Assembly (NCBI RefSeq): GCF_001544075.1
Contig: NZ_BCNT01000005.1
Coordinates: 248,001-312,000 of the forward strand
Source of the DNA: Comamonas terrae
Lineage (GTDB): Bacteria > Pseudomonadota > Gammaproteobacteria > Burkholderiales > Burkholderiaceae_C
Length of the DNA stretch: 64,000 nt
Reading direction: 5' to 3'
Numbering within the stretch: position 1 is the stretch's first letter; the number at the start of each line of letters is the position of its first letter. The notes beneath the pieces were generated by a model that was not told the origin of the DNA, did not search any database, and saw nothing but the letters and a program-made list of their open reading frames with translations. The position numbers and the translations under genes were made by a program. Below are positions 36,285 through 46,073 of the stretch, in pieces.

Positions 36285-37250
36285 TTAGAGGTTCAGCAGC
36301 ATGTCGGGATTGCCGGGGACAGGCTGCCTGAGCGCCGCGCCGCTGGCCACCAGGCCGTCGATCAGGCCGTCCAGCCATTGATGGAGCCCCTGGTCCGCAA
36401 AATAGCGCCGGTGCAGCAGGCCGAAATACGGCGTGCGCTGCACCCAGTCCTGCAGCGCCGGCAGCGCAATGCCCTGCCATTCCAGCAGCTTGTACTTGAG
36501 CAGCACCTTGGCCGCATAGCCGGCATGGCGCTCGGGCGAGCGCACGAAGCCGTCCAGCCGCCTGCGGGCCGTGGCCAGGGCCGGACCTGCGTCGGCGAAC
36601 ACGCTGCCATGGCCGGGCACCACGGCCAGCGGCTGCAGGCGCTCGATCACGTCCAGCGTGGCGGCCACTTCGTCGAAGGCGGCCAGGCCCTCGATCTCGG
36701 GAAAGACCACGCCGAAGCCGTTCTCCCACAAGGCATCGGCCGAGATCAGCGTGCGGCTGGCGGGCTCGAACAGGATGATGGAGTGCGGGTCGTGTCCGGG
36801 CGCAGCATGCACCTGCCAGTCCCGGCCGGAAAGCCGCACCGTGCCGCCCGGCTGGAGCACGCCGGTGACCGCAAAGCGCGGGCATTCCTGACCCGTGGCC
36901 CGGTAGCTGAGCGCGGCTTCGTCCCAGGCCCGGACCTGGTCCGCCTGGCCCGGCGCTATCCAGGTCTGTACCTGGGGATAAGCCGCCTGCAGGGCCGCAT
37001 TGCCGCCGCAGTGGTCGCTGTGCAGGTGCGTGTTGAGAATGCGCGCCAGCGGCGCGCCCTGCAGCGCCGCCTCGACCAGCGCCAGCGTCTGCGGCGCATG
37101 GGCGACGTAGCCCGTGTCCACCACGGCCGCGCCTTCGCCATCGCTGTCGCGATCGCCGGGCAGCGCGGCAAAGACGATGTTGTTGGCGGAAAGCCAGCCG
37201 CGCTCCAGCACGGTCATGCCGGGCGGCAGGGAGGGGAGGCAGTCTGACAT
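36285..37250 (-). CDS. Metallo-beta-lactamase fold hydrolase
   Basis: A 321-residue protein. The metal motif is THLHSDHCGG, with further ligands in AAPGHDPHSI, SADALW and VPGHGSVF. It resembles the glyoxalase II-like branch with a C-terminal helical domain (residues 200-320). No signal peptide. The substrate is unknown. Start at 37250 matches MSDCLPSLPPGM and avoids an Arg-rich upstream stretch. Confidence 0.92.
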   Translation of the reverse strand: MSDCLPSLPPGMTVLERGWLSANNIVFAALPGDRDSDGEGAAVVDTGYVAHAPQTLALVEAALQGAPLARILNTHLHSDHCGGNAALQAAYPQVQTWIAPGQADQVRAWDEAALSYRATGQECPRFAVTGVLQPGGTVRLSGRDWQVHAAPGHDPHSIILFEPASRTLISADALWENGFGVVFPEIEGLAAFDEVAATLDVIERLQPLAVVPGHGSVFADAGPALATARRRLDGFVRSPERHAGYAAKVLLKYKLLEWQGIALPALQDWVQRTPYFGLLHRRYFADQGLHQWLDGLIDGLVASGAALRQPVPGNPDMLLNL

Positions 37251-37460
37251 CGTGGAACGTGCTCGATGGAGCTGTAGGGTGGGGCGAGCTCGGCTGCGCG
37301 CCGCCTGCGGCAAAGCGTAGCAGAGTACCTGCCATGTGAAGGCATCGTACCGGACAGCGTGGGTGCCAGATATGCCAAAAAAATGGCTACGACCCTTTAG
37401 CGGAAAGCACGGAAAGCCTCCACTCCGATGACCTGGAAAAGCCCGGAGCGGCAGGCACTC

Positions 37461-39026
37461 TCAGCCCACATGACCCAGTTTGAATACGCTGACGGTTTGC
37501 GTCAGCTGGTTGGCCTGTTCCTGCATGGACTGGGCCGCGGCCGAGGCCTGTTCGACCAGGGCGGCATTTTGCTGTGTGGCCTGGTCGATGTGGACCACGG
37601 CCTGATTTACCTGTTCGATGCCCGCGCTTTGCTCGCTTGTGGCTGCCGTGATCTCGCCCATGATGTCCGTCACACGCCTAACGCTGTCCACGATCTCCTT
37701 CATGGTGTTGCCTGCGAGGTGGACCAGCTCGCTGCCCTGGCTGATCTGGGTCACCGAGTCGCCGATCAGGGCCTTGATTTCCTTGGCGGCCTCGGCCGAG
37801 CGGCCTGCCAGCGCGCGCACCTCGCTGGCCACCACGGCAAAGCCACGCCCCTGTTCGCCCGCGCGGGCTGCTTCCACGGCGGCGTTGAGGGCCAGGATGT
37901 TGGTCTGGAAAGCAATGCCTTCGATGACGCTGATGATGTCCACGATCTTGCGCGACGAGGCGTTGATGGCCTCCATGGTGCTCACCACCTGGGATACCAC
38001 GGTGCCGCCCCTGCCCGCTACGCTCGAGGCTGTGGCCGCGAGCTGGTTGGCCTGCTGCGCGTTGTCGGCGTTTTGCTTGACCGTAGCGGTGAGCTCTTCC
38101 ATGGAGGCGGCGGTCTGCTCCAGCGAGCTGGCCTGCTGCTCCGTGCGAGACGACAGATCGAGGTTGCCCGCCGCGATCTGACGTGAGGCTCCGGCAATCG
38201 ATTCGGCGCCGGCACGCACGTTGCCGACGATGCGCACCAGGCCTTCGTTCATGTCCCGCAGCGAGCGCAGCAACTGACCGGTTTCGTCCTTGCGTATCAG
38301 GCTTTCGTCGCGGGACAGATCGCTGGCAAGGTCCCCCTGGGCCACGCGCGACGCGGCCGCCATGGCGCGGTGGATGGGGCGTGTAATGCCCTGGGTCAGC
38401 CACCAGGCCCACCAGATGCAAAACGCCGTCAGCAGAGCCGCCAGCAATATCAGCTGCTGGCGGCTTTGCCGGGCCATGTCGCTGACCTGGTCGGCCAACT
38501 CGTCGATGGTGCGGCGCTGCAGCTTCACGAGCTCATCGAGCGTGTTCTCGTAGAGCTTTGCGGTGGGCAGGAAGTGTTGCTCCAGCAGCCGTGCCGCTTC
38601 GGCCTTGTTGCCTGCCTCCTGCTCCTTGCCGATGGCATTGCGCGTGCTCAGGTAATCCTTGCGCACCTGGGCAAACTTCTGCTGTATGGCTTTTTCCTCG
38701 TCGGAGCTGGGCAGTGCTTCTATCTGCTTGGCCAGGTCCTGGGAGTTCTTGGTGCTGGTCTCCGAATCCTTGGCGAACATTTCGGCCAGGGCGGCATCGC
38801 CGGTCTTGGCGATGGCGATCGTGCGGCGTATGCCGCCATAGACGTAGCGGCTCCAGTCCGCCAGCATCCGCTCCTTGGACAGGGGGACGTCCATCATCTG
38901 GCGCGTGGCGGTTTCAAGAGCGTGCAGGCGCAATACGCTGATCGCCGTGCTGGCGATCAAGGCCAGCAACACCAGGGCAAAGCCAATACCCAGCCGCTTG
39001 CCAATCGTCAAATCCTTCAGTTGCAT
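37461..39026 (-). CDS. Methyl-accepting chemotaxis protein
   Basis: A 521-residue chemoreceptor. It has a first membrane helix at about 11-32, a periplasmic four-helix-bundle domain (33-190), a second helix around 190-212 and a HAMP domain (about 213-270). The cytoplasmic signalling rod has the hairpin [20 protein letters not shown] and [20 protein letters not shown]. The C-terminus ([10 protein letters not shown]) has no NWETF-type docking tail for CheR. The ligand is not predictable. No che genes lie nearby, so it feeds a pathway encoded elsewhere. Confidence 0.96.
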   Translation of the reverse strand: MQLKDLTIGKRLGIGFALVLLALIASTAISVLRLHALETATRQMMDVPLSKERMLADWSRYVYGGIRRTIAIAKTGDAALAEMFAKDSETSTKNSQDLAKQIEALPSSDEEKAIQQKFAQVRKDYLSTRNAIGKEQEAGNKAEAARLLEQHFLPTAKLYENTLDELVKLQRRTIDELADQVSDMARQSRQQLILLAALLTAFCIWWAWWLTQGITRPIHRAMAAASRVAQGDLASDLSRDESLIRKDETGQLLRSLRDMNEGLVRIVGNVRAGAESIAGASRQIAAGNLDLSSRTEQQASSLEQTAASMEELTATVKQNADNAQQANQLAATASSVAGRGGTVVSQVVSTMEAINASSRKIVDIISVIEGIAFQTNILALNAAVEAARAGEQGRGFAVVASEVRALAGRSAEAAKEIKALIGDSVTQISQGSELVHLAGNTMKEIVDSVRRVTDIMGEITAATSEQSAGIEQVNQAVVHIDQATQQNAALVEQASAAAQSMQEQANQLTQTVSVFKLGHVG

Positions 39027-39107
39027 CGTCCCTGCCTTCTACCTCTCCACGAAATGTGTGGATATGCAGCTATGTCGGCAAGTCCGTGCTTGTCATGAGG
39101 GCTGGGC

Positions 39108-39143
39108 AAAAAAAAAAGCCTCTTGAGCAATCAAGAGGCTTTT
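39108..39143 (-). terminator. Strong terminator of the tRNA-Val pair
   Basis: A 10-bp stem (AGCCTCTTGA / TCAAGAGGCT) with a GCAA loop is followed by a run of ten U on the minus strand, 4 bp after the second tRNA. Confidence 0.88.
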
Positions 39144-39147
39144 CGTT

Positions 39148-39222
39148 TGGTGCGCGATACATGGATCGAACATGTGACCCCTGCCGTGTGAAGGCAGTGC
39201 TCTACCGCTGAGCTAATCGCGC
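39148..39222 (-). tRNA. tRNA-Val (CAC)
   Basis: A 75-nt cloverleaf including encoded CCA. The acceptor stem GCGCGAT pairs with ATCGCGC; the anticodon stem is CTGCC/GGCAG with loop TTCACAC, anticodon CAC (39188-39190). It is the second gene of a tandem pair; the body is identical to the first copy except for the acceptor stem. Confidence 0.95.
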
Positions 39223-39228
39223 GAAACC

Positions 39229-39303
39229 TGGTGGGTGATACATGGATCGAACATGTGACCCCTGCCGTGTGAAGGCAGTGCTCTACCGCTGAGCTAATCA
39301 CCC
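39229..39303 (-). tRNA. tRNA-Val (CAC)
   Basis: A 75-nt cloverleaf including encoded CCA. The acceptor stem GGGTGAT pairs with ATCACCC; the anticodon CAC is at 39269-39271. It lies 6 bp upstream of the other tRNA-Val and shares the same terminator. Confidence 0.95.
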
Positions 39304-39432
39304 GAAGACCGCAATTCTAGCACCTTTTCGAGAGTCGATTGAGATGCCGTCGATTTTTTGAGATTCGAACGATGAGCCAATGGAGGGGTGGTATTGCTCA
39401 AGGCCTATAAAACTCGCGCATTCCAGACCAGG

Positions 39433-39508
39433 GACGCCGAGCAAGAGCCGCCTCGCGGCGAAGGTGTCGTCCCCCTTCCCGGGGGAAGCCGCAACGCGGC
39501 TCAGGGGG
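39433..39508. repeat. Structured intergenic repeat, copy B (about 76 bp)
   Basis: The counterpart of 6156-6241. The GACGCCGAGCAAG block, the GTCGTCCCCCTT-CCCGGGGGAAGCCGC hairpin and GCGGCTCAGG are all kept, while the loops differ. The TCA inside CTCAGG is read on the minus strand as the TGA stop of fadD, so the repeat overlaps the fadD end. Confidence 0.7.
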
Positions 39509-41195
39509 TAGTCCTGAGTTCCCTGCGCAGGATCTTGCCCACATTGGTCTTGGGCAGCTCGTCGCGGAACTCGATGAAGCGCGGACGCTTGTAGCCGGTC
39601 AGCTGCTCCTGGCAGTAGCGCAGCACCTGCTCCTCGGTCAGCGAAGGGTCGCTGCGCACCACATAGACCTTGATGGCCTCGCCCTGCTTGTCGTCGGCCA
39701 CGCCCACGGCCGCGCATTCTAGCACGCCGGGGCATAGCGAGATCACGTTCTCCAGCTCGTTCGGATAGACGTTGAATCCGCTGACCACCATCATGTCCTT
39801 CTTGCGGTCGATGATGCGGGTATAGCCTTCGGCGTCCATCACGCCGATGTCGCCGGTGCGCATATAGCCGTCGTCCGTGAAGGCCTTGGCGGTCTCGGCG
39901 CTCTGGTTGTAGTAGCCGCGCATGACGTTGGGGCCCTTGATGCACAGCTCGCCAGCCTCGCCGATGGGCAGGTCCCGGCCCTCGTCGTCCTTGATGGCGA
40001 TGGAGATGCCGGGCAGCGGCAGGCCGATGGTGCCGCTGAAGCTCCGGGCCGTGACGGGGTTGTTGGTGCCGATGGCGCAGGTCTCGCTCATGCCCCAGCC
40101 TTCGATCATCACGCTGCCCGTGACCTGCTGCCATTGGCGCGCCGTGCCCTCGGAGGCGGCCATGCCGCCGGCCTGCGAGACGCGCAGCTGGGAGAAGTCC
40201 AGCGCGCGGAACTCGGCGTTGTTGAGCAGGGCGTTGAACAGCGTGTTGACGGCCGGAAGAATGTGGAACGGGCGCTTTTGCAGCACCTTCACGAACTTGG
40301 GGATGTCGCGCGGATTGGGAATCAGGCTCTGGCTGGCGCCCAGCCGCATGGCGAACAGGCAGACCGTCAGCGCGAAGATGTGGTACAGCGGCAGTGCCGC
40401 GATGATGTGGGTCTCGTCGGCCTTGACCTTGCCGTCCAGCGCCGGCGTGAACCAGGCATGCGCCTGCAGCGTGGCGGCCACGATGTTGCGGTGGGTGAGC
40501 ACCGCGCCCTTGGATAGGCCCGTGGTGCCGCCCGTGTACTGCAGGAAGGCGACCGAGTCCAGCGTGGCCGCGCTGGGCGCCAGCCTGCGCGCGGCGCCGG
40601 CCTCCAGCGCCTTGCGCAAAGGCGTGACTTGGCGGTCGCTGCCCAGCGGCAGGGTGTAGGCGGGCACCATCTTGGCCAGGTGGCGCACGGCAAAGGTGAT
40701 CCAGCTGCCGTACATGCCGCCCAGCAGGTCGCCCATGGCCGTCAGGCACACATGGCGGATGGCGGTGCGCTCCAGCACCTCGCCCAGGGTATGGGCGAAG
40801 TTCTCCAGGATGATGATGGCCGTGGCGCCCGAATCCCTGAGCTGGTGCTCGAGCTCGCGCGCGGTGTACAGCGGGTTCACGTTCACGCAGATGAAGCCTG
40901 CGCGCAGTACGGCCGCCATGCTCACGGCGAACTGCGGCACATTGGGCAGCATGATGGCCACGCGCGCGTCGGGCTCCAGCCCCAGGCCCTGCAGCCAGGC
41001 GCCCAGCTGCTCGGACAGCCGGCCCAGCTCGCCATAGCTCATCCAGCGGTCCATGCAGACCGAGAAGGGGCGCTCGGCATGCTGGCTGAAGGCTTCCTCG
41101 AGCAGATGCACCAGCGAGCGGTATTGCTCGGGATGCACCTCGTGGGGCACGTTGGCGGGGTAGTTCTTGAGCCAGGGCGCTGCGTCCATATCCAT
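39501..41195 (-). CDS. fadD: Long-chain acyl-CoA synthetase
   Basis: A 564-residue ANL-family enzyme that activates fatty acids with ATP and CoA. The AMP-binding P-loop is YTGGTTGLSKGA, followed by WGMSETCA, YMRTGDIG and the hinge DRKKDMMVVSGFNVYPNE; the catalytic Lys is in TNVGKILRRELR. The last codons lie in the structured repeat, which supplies the stop. Another ATG two codons in is possible. It is divergent from a lipase-like gene, a plausible partner in lipid use. Confidence 0.95.
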   Translation of the reverse strand: MDMDAAPWLKNYPANVPHEVHPEQYRSLVHLLEEAFSQHAERPFSVCMDRWMSYGELGRLSEQLGAWLQGLGLEPDARVAIMLPNVPQFAVSMAAVLRAGFICVNVNPLYTARELEHQLRDSGATAIIILENFAHTLGEVLERTAIRHVCLTAMGDLLGGMYGSWITFAVRHLAKMVPAYTLPLGSDRQVTPLRKALEAGAARRLAPSAATLDSVAFLQYTGGTTGLSKGAVLTHRNIVAATLQAHAWFTPALDGKVKADETHIIAALPLYHIFALTVCLFAMRLGASQSLIPNPRDIPKFVKVLQKRPFHILPAVNTLFNALLNNAEFRALDFSQLRVSQAGGMAASEGTARQWQQVTGSVMIEGWGMSETCAIGTNNPVTARSFSGTIGLPLPGISIAIKDDEGRDLPIGEAGELCIKGPNVMRGYYNQSAETAKAFTDDGYMRTGDIGVMDAEGYTRIIDRKKDMMVVSGFNVYPNELENVISLCPGVLECAAVGVADDKQGEAIKVYVVRSDPSLTEEQVLRYCQEQLTGYKRPRFIEFRDELPKTNVGKILRRELRTTP

Positions 41196-41436
41196 ATCTC
41201 GCTGAATCTCGCTGAAGCCGCGCAGGGCCGAAACCCGGCGCGGTGGGTTGCATGCAGGGAAGGAGGGAGAAACCGGCCCGCTGCCCGAGGCGGGCGCAGG
41301 CAGCCAGGCGGCTGCGGACGATTCTGAGGGCTGTACCGGCCAGGGGCTACCAGTGCTTGTCCTAGCTGCCGCGGCTTTTTGAGGCCGACTCCGGTTCTGC
41401 TACGGTGATGCTCATTTCACCGGGAGGAGCGGTCTT

Positions 41437-42357
41437 GTGAACGCACGCATATGGCGCATGGTGGTGCTGGGCAACGGGCTGGCCGCCGGGGCGTGGCTGG
41501 CCTACTGGTGGCGCGGCCATCCGGGCCTGGCCGTGGCCGGCGTGGCCGTGCTGGCCTGCGGCGCCGGCATGCAGCTGGGCGTGCAGATGCTGCTCATGCG
41601 CCATGCCTGCCGTGCGCGGGCCCTGGCGGTGCCGCCGGCGTGGACCCTGGTGCGGGCCTGGTGGGCCGAATGGCGGCTGAGTGTGTACCTGTTCGGCTGG
41701 CGCATTCCGTTCCGGGCGCCTGCGCAGCCGGACCGCCTGCATCCGGGACAGGTGGCCTTGGTGCTGGTGCATGGCTATTTCTGCAACCGCGCGGTCTGGG
41801 CGTCGTGGATGCGCCAGCTGAAGGCGCTGGGCATAGGCTGCGCGGCCGTGACGCTGGAGCCGGCCCAGGGCGACAGCATGGATGCGATGGTGAATGACCT
41901 GGACCGCTGCGCGCGCGAGGTGGTGCGGCACACGGGAAGGGCGCCGCTGATCGTGGCGCACAGCATGGGCGGGCTGGTGGTGCGCGCCTGGCTCAAGGCC
42001 TTGCCTGCCAGCGAGCGCGCGCAGCTGGCGGCCCATGTGGTCACGGTGGCCACGCCCCACCGGGGCGCCTGGCTGGCCCGGTTTGCGCACCGCCTGCCGG
42101 CGCGCGACATGCGCGAGCACAGCCCGTGGCTGCAGCGGCTGGGCCCGCCCGGCGCGGAAGTTGCCTTCAGCTGCTGGTGCAGCCGCAGCGACAACATCGT
42201 GTTCCCGCCCGATCTGGCCCAGCTGCCCGGCAGCGAAGTCCACGTGGTGGACGATGCGGCCCATATGCAGCTGCTGTACGACGCGCGGGTCCTGGCGTAT
42301 TGCCTGGCGCTGCGCGCGCGGCTGCAGAACGCTCAGGCAGGGTGTTCCGGGCCTTGA
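41437..42357 (+). CDS. Alpha/beta-hydrolase, lipase-like, membrane-anchored
   Basis: A 306-residue protein starting with GTG; GGGAGGAG is about eight bases upstream. Two hydrophobic N-terminal helices (about residues 7-26 and 30-52) anchor it. The oxyanion block LVLVHGYFCNR and nucleophile elbow VAHSMGGLV follow, and the catalytic His is likely in DDAAHMQLL. It resembles triacylglycerol lipase/PGAP1-like acyl hydrolases. Its 3' end overlaps the convergent mechanosensitive channel gene by 25 bp. Confidence 0.88.
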   Translation: MNARIWRMVVLGNGLAAGAWLAYWWRGHPGLAVAGVAVLACGAGMQLGVQMLLMRHACRARALAVPPAWTLVRAWWAEWRLSVYLFGWRIPFRAPAQPDRLHPGQVALVLVHGYFCNRAVWASWMRQLKALGIGCAAVTLEPAQGDSMDAMVNDLDRCAREVVRHTGRAPLIVAHSMGGLVVRAWLKALPASERAQLAAHVVTVATPHRGAWLARFAHRLPARDMREHSPWLQRLGPPGAEVAFSCWCSRSDNIVFPPDLAQLPGSEVHVVDDAAHMQLLYDARVLAYCLALRARLQNAQAGCSGP

Positions 42358-44783
42358 GCCGCGCTGGCGGCCGCCCCCGGCGGCGGGGCCTGGATGACGC
42401 GGATGTCCGTGGGCGAGACCAGCGCGATGCCTTGCGCGGCCGTGCGCTGCAGCAGGGCGAACAGCAGGTCGCTGCGCGTGCCGTACACATTGCGTGGGCT
42501 GGAGACATAGCCGAAGCTGGTGATGTTGATGGTGCTGCCGCCTAGCGAATCCACGTACATGCTGGGCGCCGGGTCCTTCAGCACGGCCTCGTGCTGCGCG
42601 TAGATGTCCAGCACCAGTTCTTTGAGCTGGACGATGTCGGTGGACAGCGGCACGGCGAACGGCATGGCGATGCGGCCCAGCGCGTTGTCCATGGTGATGT
42701 TGCGCACGGCCTTGGTGATCAGCTCCGAGTTGGGCACGATGAGCGTGGCCTTGTCGTCGGTCTGGATCTCGGTGGCGCGCACGCTGATGCGGTTGATATT
42801 GCCTTCCATGTCGCCGATGCGCACGCGGTCGCCGAGCTTTACGGGGCGCTCGGCCAGCAGGATCAGGCCCGAGACGAAGTTCTGCGTGATGGCCTGCAGG
42901 CCGAAGCCTATGCCCACGGACAGCGCGCTGGCCAGCAGGGCCAGCTTTTCGAAGCCCAGTCCCAGCGCGGCCAGCGTCCACAGCGCCGACAGGATGATGC
43001 CCACATAGCGGGCCACGGTGCTGATGGAGTTGCGCGCGCCGATGTCGAGCTCGGTCTTGGGCAGGTAGGTCTCCACCAGCCAGTGCTGCAGCGTGCGGAA
43101 AAGCGTCAGCCCCGCGACCAGCACGATGACGGCGCGCACCACGGCAATGGGCTTGAGCACGGCGCCGCCGATGGTCAGCCCGCCCGACAGCGTGTCGAAC
43201 CAGCCCAGCAGGATGCTGGAATTGCCGAAGGTGGCGGTCACCCCGGCCGCGCCCAGCAGCAGCAGGCAAATGCGCACCAGGGCCGACAGCAGCACGCCGA
43301 TCTGTTCCACGCGCGCCGTGCTCAGCCGCGTGGCCAGCTGAAAGCCGCGGCCCGTGCGGCTGTCGGGCGAGAAGAACCAGAGGAAGAAGTCGTCGGCGAA
43401 CTTCATCAGCAGCGAGGTGGCCAGCACCACCACCGTCATCCACACCAGTTGGGTGGTGACGAAGACCGAGAAGTTCAGGTAGCCGAGCAGGGTGGCGATC
43501 CAGGCCGTGAGCACGGTCAGGTGCCCGCCCAGCCAGGCCAGCGTCAGCCAGCCGCTGCGCTGCACCGGGTGGCCGGCTTCGGGCGGGTGGGAGCCGTCCC
43601 CGTCCTTTGGGGTTCCCTGCGCCCGGTGGCGCTGCCGGTTGAGCGTGACCAGCGAGGCCATGATCAGGCCCACATAGGTCAGCGCGATCAGTCCGTCCAG
43701 CGCCACCGTGCTCACCGCGCTGGTGCGCGCCGCCACGTCGATGGCGTTGAGCAGCATGGCAGACCAGGCCAGCGCCGCGGCGCCCCAGGCATAGCGGACC
43801 AGGGCCGGGGCCGCGAGATCGTCGATGCTCAAAAGCCGCCAGGACGGGCGCCGGGGCACCAGCAGGCAGGCACTGATCGAGAGGAAGAAGGCCGCCACGA
43901 AGGAGGCCTTGACGAACGCATCGGCCACCGACTGCAGGCGCGGGGCGATGGCGTCGACCGACCGCAAGGCCTCCACCAGCACCAGGCTGGCCAGGCCCGG
44001 CAGCAGGGTGCCGACCAGCAGCAGCCAGACGGCCAGGCCGGTGCGGCGCAGGCGGCCGTCGGGCGCGCGGTCGGAGGCCGCATAGCGGCGGCCCAGGTGT
44101 CGCAGCCCCATGCGCAGCGGAAACAGCAGGAACAAGGCCAGCGCCAGCCCCCACAGCGGCGTGCTCCAGCCGTTCTTGGCGATGGCCGCGTCCAGGCTGG
44201 CACGGCCCTGGCGTGCCAGCGCCTGGATGCGCAGCAGGTCTGCGGGCAACTGCCTGGCGAACTGCTGCCACAGCGCGGGCGACAGCGGCGAGGCGGCCTT
44301 GCTCGCGATCTGCTCGTTGAACTGCTGGGTGCGCATCTTCTCGATGGAATCCGAGGTCTGGGCCGCCTCCACCGACAGCAGCTTGCCGCGCTTGATGGCC
44401 GAATCCAGGTCGTTGTGCCGCTGGTCCAGCTCCTTGCGCTGCTGCTTGATGTCGCTGCCCTCGTCGCCGCCCGGCGCCACCGGGCCCAGCTGGGCGATGC
44501 GCGCATCGATCTGCTTGAGCAGGGGCTCCAGGGCCGCCACGGCGGCATCGGCATCGCGCTTGGCCTTGAGCGCGTTTTCGGACAGGGTCTGCAGGGTCTC
44601 GGGCGCGTCCGCATCGTCCAGTGACTGGTGGACCTGGTCGAGCGCGGCCGAGGCCGACTGGATCTGGTCCTGGAGGCCGGCCTGGGCGTCCCCCATGATG
44701 GCGGGGTCGGCCGCGAAGGCCAGGCCGATGCCAAGGTGAAGCGCCAGCAGCCAGCGCAGCAAGTGGGTGCAGCAAATACGCAT
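42333..44783 (-). CDS. Large MscS-family mechanosensitive channel (DUF3772 type)
   Basis: An 816-residue inner-membrane channel. A signal peptide (LLRWLLALHLGIGLAFA) leads to a periplasmic coiled-coil/DUF3772 region (about 25-200), then many membrane helices (210-610). The MscS core has the pore helix ASALSVGIGFGLQAITQNFVSG and the beta-domain start LAERPVKLGDRVRIGDMEGN. A C-terminal soluble domain ends in an Ala/Pro tail. It protects cells from osmotic downshock. It ends inside the 3' end of the hydrolase gene. The 266 bp upstream (44784-45049) hold only a stem-loop of the terminator family. Confidence 0.93.
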   Translation of the reverse strand: MRICCTHLLRWLLALHLGIGLAFAADPAIMGDAQAGLQDQIQSASAALDQVHQSLDDADAPETLQTLSENALKAKRDADAAVAALEPLLKQIDARIAQLGPVAPGGDEGSDIKQQRKELDQRHNDLDSAIKRGKLLSVEAAQTSDSIEKMRTQQFNEQIASKAASPLSPALWQQFARQLPADLLRIQALARQGRASLDAAIAKNGWSTPLWGLALALFLLFPLRMGLRHLGRRYAASDRAPDGRLRRTGLAVWLLLVGTLLPGLASLVLVEALRSVDAIAPRLQSVADAFVKASFVAAFFLSISACLLVPRRPSWRLLSIDDLAAPALVRYAWGAAALAWSAMLLNAIDVAARTSAVSTVALDGLIALTYVGLIMASLVTLNRQRHRAQGTPKDGDGSHPPEAGHPVQRSGWLTLAWLGGHLTVLTAWIATLLGYLNFSVFVTTQLVWMTVVVLATSLLMKFADDFFLWFFSPDSRTGRGFQLATRLSTARVEQIGVLLSALVRICLLLLGAAGVTATFGNSSILLGWFDTLSGGLTIGGAVLKPIAVVRAVIVLVAGLTLFRTLQHWLVETYLPKTELDIGARNSISTVARYVGIILSALWTLAALGLGFEKLALLASALSVGIGFGLQAITQNFVSGLILLAERPVKLGDRVRIGDMEGNINRISVRATEIQTDDKATLIVPNSELITKAVRNITMDNALGRIAMPFAVPLSTDIVQLKELVLDIYAQHEAVLKDPAPSMYVDSLGGSTINITSFGYVSSPRNVYGTRSDLLFALLQRTAAQGIALVSPTDIRVIQAPPPGAAASAAQGPEHPA

Positions 44784-44950
44784 GAAGGAATCTTAGGGAC
44801 TTATGCACGCAGGAATGCACCAGGACGGCTTTCTTGAGGCCGAGGCCGGGCCTGAACCTGGTTTGCGCAAGTCGCGTGTAGTGCGCGCCAGCGCGCGGCG
44901 CCCCCACTATAGAGGCCCTCAAGCCCTGCCCGGTGACAGTCTGTTCCTGC

Positions 44951-45036
44951 AAAAAAGGAGCCGCTGGCGCAGGCTCTGCAAGGTATTCAAGAGTAAATAC
45001 CGCTGCATATGGCTGACATCAAGCGCAAGCAGCTAT
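44951..45036 (-). terminator. Stem-loop after phhA, terminator-repeat copy 3
   Basis: On the minus strand, TAGCTGCTTGCGC pairs imperfectly (10 of 13) with GAGCCGCTGGCGC, and GGCTCCTTTTTT follows. It starts 14 bp after the phhA stop. The arm sequence and the CTCC-U run resemble copies at 17644 and 34767, though the stem is weaker. Confidence 0.55.
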
Positions 45037-45049
45037 ACGGACAGGAGCA

Positions 45050-45946
45050 TCAGGCCAGCAGGGTTTCGCCGGGGAGGAGTTCCTTGGCGCCTATGGTCGG
45101 CTGCTGGCGCAGCTCCTCGTAGAGCGGCTTGAGGTCCACCGAGGCCAGGTCCAGCAGCTGCTGCATGCTGTCGATGACGAAATAGGTCTGCTGGTAGGTG
45201 TCGATCTTGTAGAGCGTGCGCATGGTGCGCGCCAGCTCCAGCGGGATGCGGTGCGGCTCGGGGCTGCGCACCGAGTATTCGAGCTCGCCGGCCGAACTCA
45301 GGATGCCGGCGCCGTAGGCGCGCAGGCCGCCGCCGTGCTTTTCGCCTTCGCGGATCAGGCCGAACTCGATGGTGTACCAGTACAGGCGCGACAGCATCTC
45401 GCAGGCGCCCAGCTCGGCAGCCTTGAGCCCCCCTTGGCCGTAGGCCTGGATGAAGTCGGCGATCACCGGGTTGAACAGCAGCGGCACATGGCCGAACAGG
45501 TCGTGGAAGATGTCGGGCTCGACGATGTACTCGAATTCCTCGGGCTTGCGTATCCAGTCCGTGACCGGGAACTTGCGCTGGGCCAGCAGCGAGAAGAACG
45601 GCACTTCGGGGATCAGCCCCGGCACGCCCACGATTTCCCAGCCTGTGGCCTTGAACAGGCGCTCGTTGACCTCTTCGAAGCGCGGAATGCGCTCCTTGGC
45701 GCCCAGCGAAGGCAGGGCGGCAATGAATTCCTGGCTGGCGCGGCCGGGCAGCAGCGCGCTCTGGCGCTCGTACAGGCGGTGGTAGGTGTCGTGGTCCTGC
45801 GCCGTGTAGGCGGCGTAATCCTGGGTGCAGGTGTAGTCGCTGTGGGCCCGGCTGTAGTCGCCGCGCGGCGGGCGGTCGGACTGGCCGTAGACCACGGGGG
45901 CAGCCCCCATGGAGCCGGCAAGAGGGGTGTTGGCTGCGTCGATCAT
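45050..45946 (-). CDS. phhA: Phenylalanine 4-monooxygenase
   Basis: A 298-residue iron- and tetrahydropterin-dependent enzyme that makes tyrosine from phenylalanine. The iron ligands are His148 and His153 in EPDIFHDLFGHVPLL and Glu194 in YTIEFGL; PHRIPLELA and the C-terminal TYFVIDSMQQLLDL also fit. It lacks the eukaryotic regulatory domain, as is usual in bacteria. It lies downstream of a Bug gene and hpd on the same strand; together PhhA and Hpd feed phenylalanine into homogentisate. Confidence 0.96.
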   Translation of the reverse strand: MIDAANTPLAGSMGAAPVVYGQSDRPPRGDYSRAHSDYTCTQDYAAYTAQDHDTYHRLYERQSALLPGRASQEFIAALPSLGAKERIPRFEEVNERLFKATGWEIVGVPGLIPEVPFFSLLAQRKFPVTDWIRKPEEFEYIVEPDIFHDLFGHVPLLFNPVIADFIQAYGQGGLKAAELGACEMLSRLYWYTIEFGLIREGEKHGGGLRAYGAGILSSAGELEYSVRSPEPHRIPLELARTMRTLYKIDTYQQTYFVIDSMQQLLDLASVDLKPLYEELRQQPTIGAKELLPGETLLA

Positions 45947-46073
45947 GATGCACTCCCTGGATGCAGAAGTGAAACGGCCCGGGCTGGCGGGTGGCCTGCC
46001 GGGATATATGGAAGATGAGGCCTTGCAAGGCGCGATGCAAGGCCGGCGTGGTTGGCTCCGTGGCCGGCGCGGC

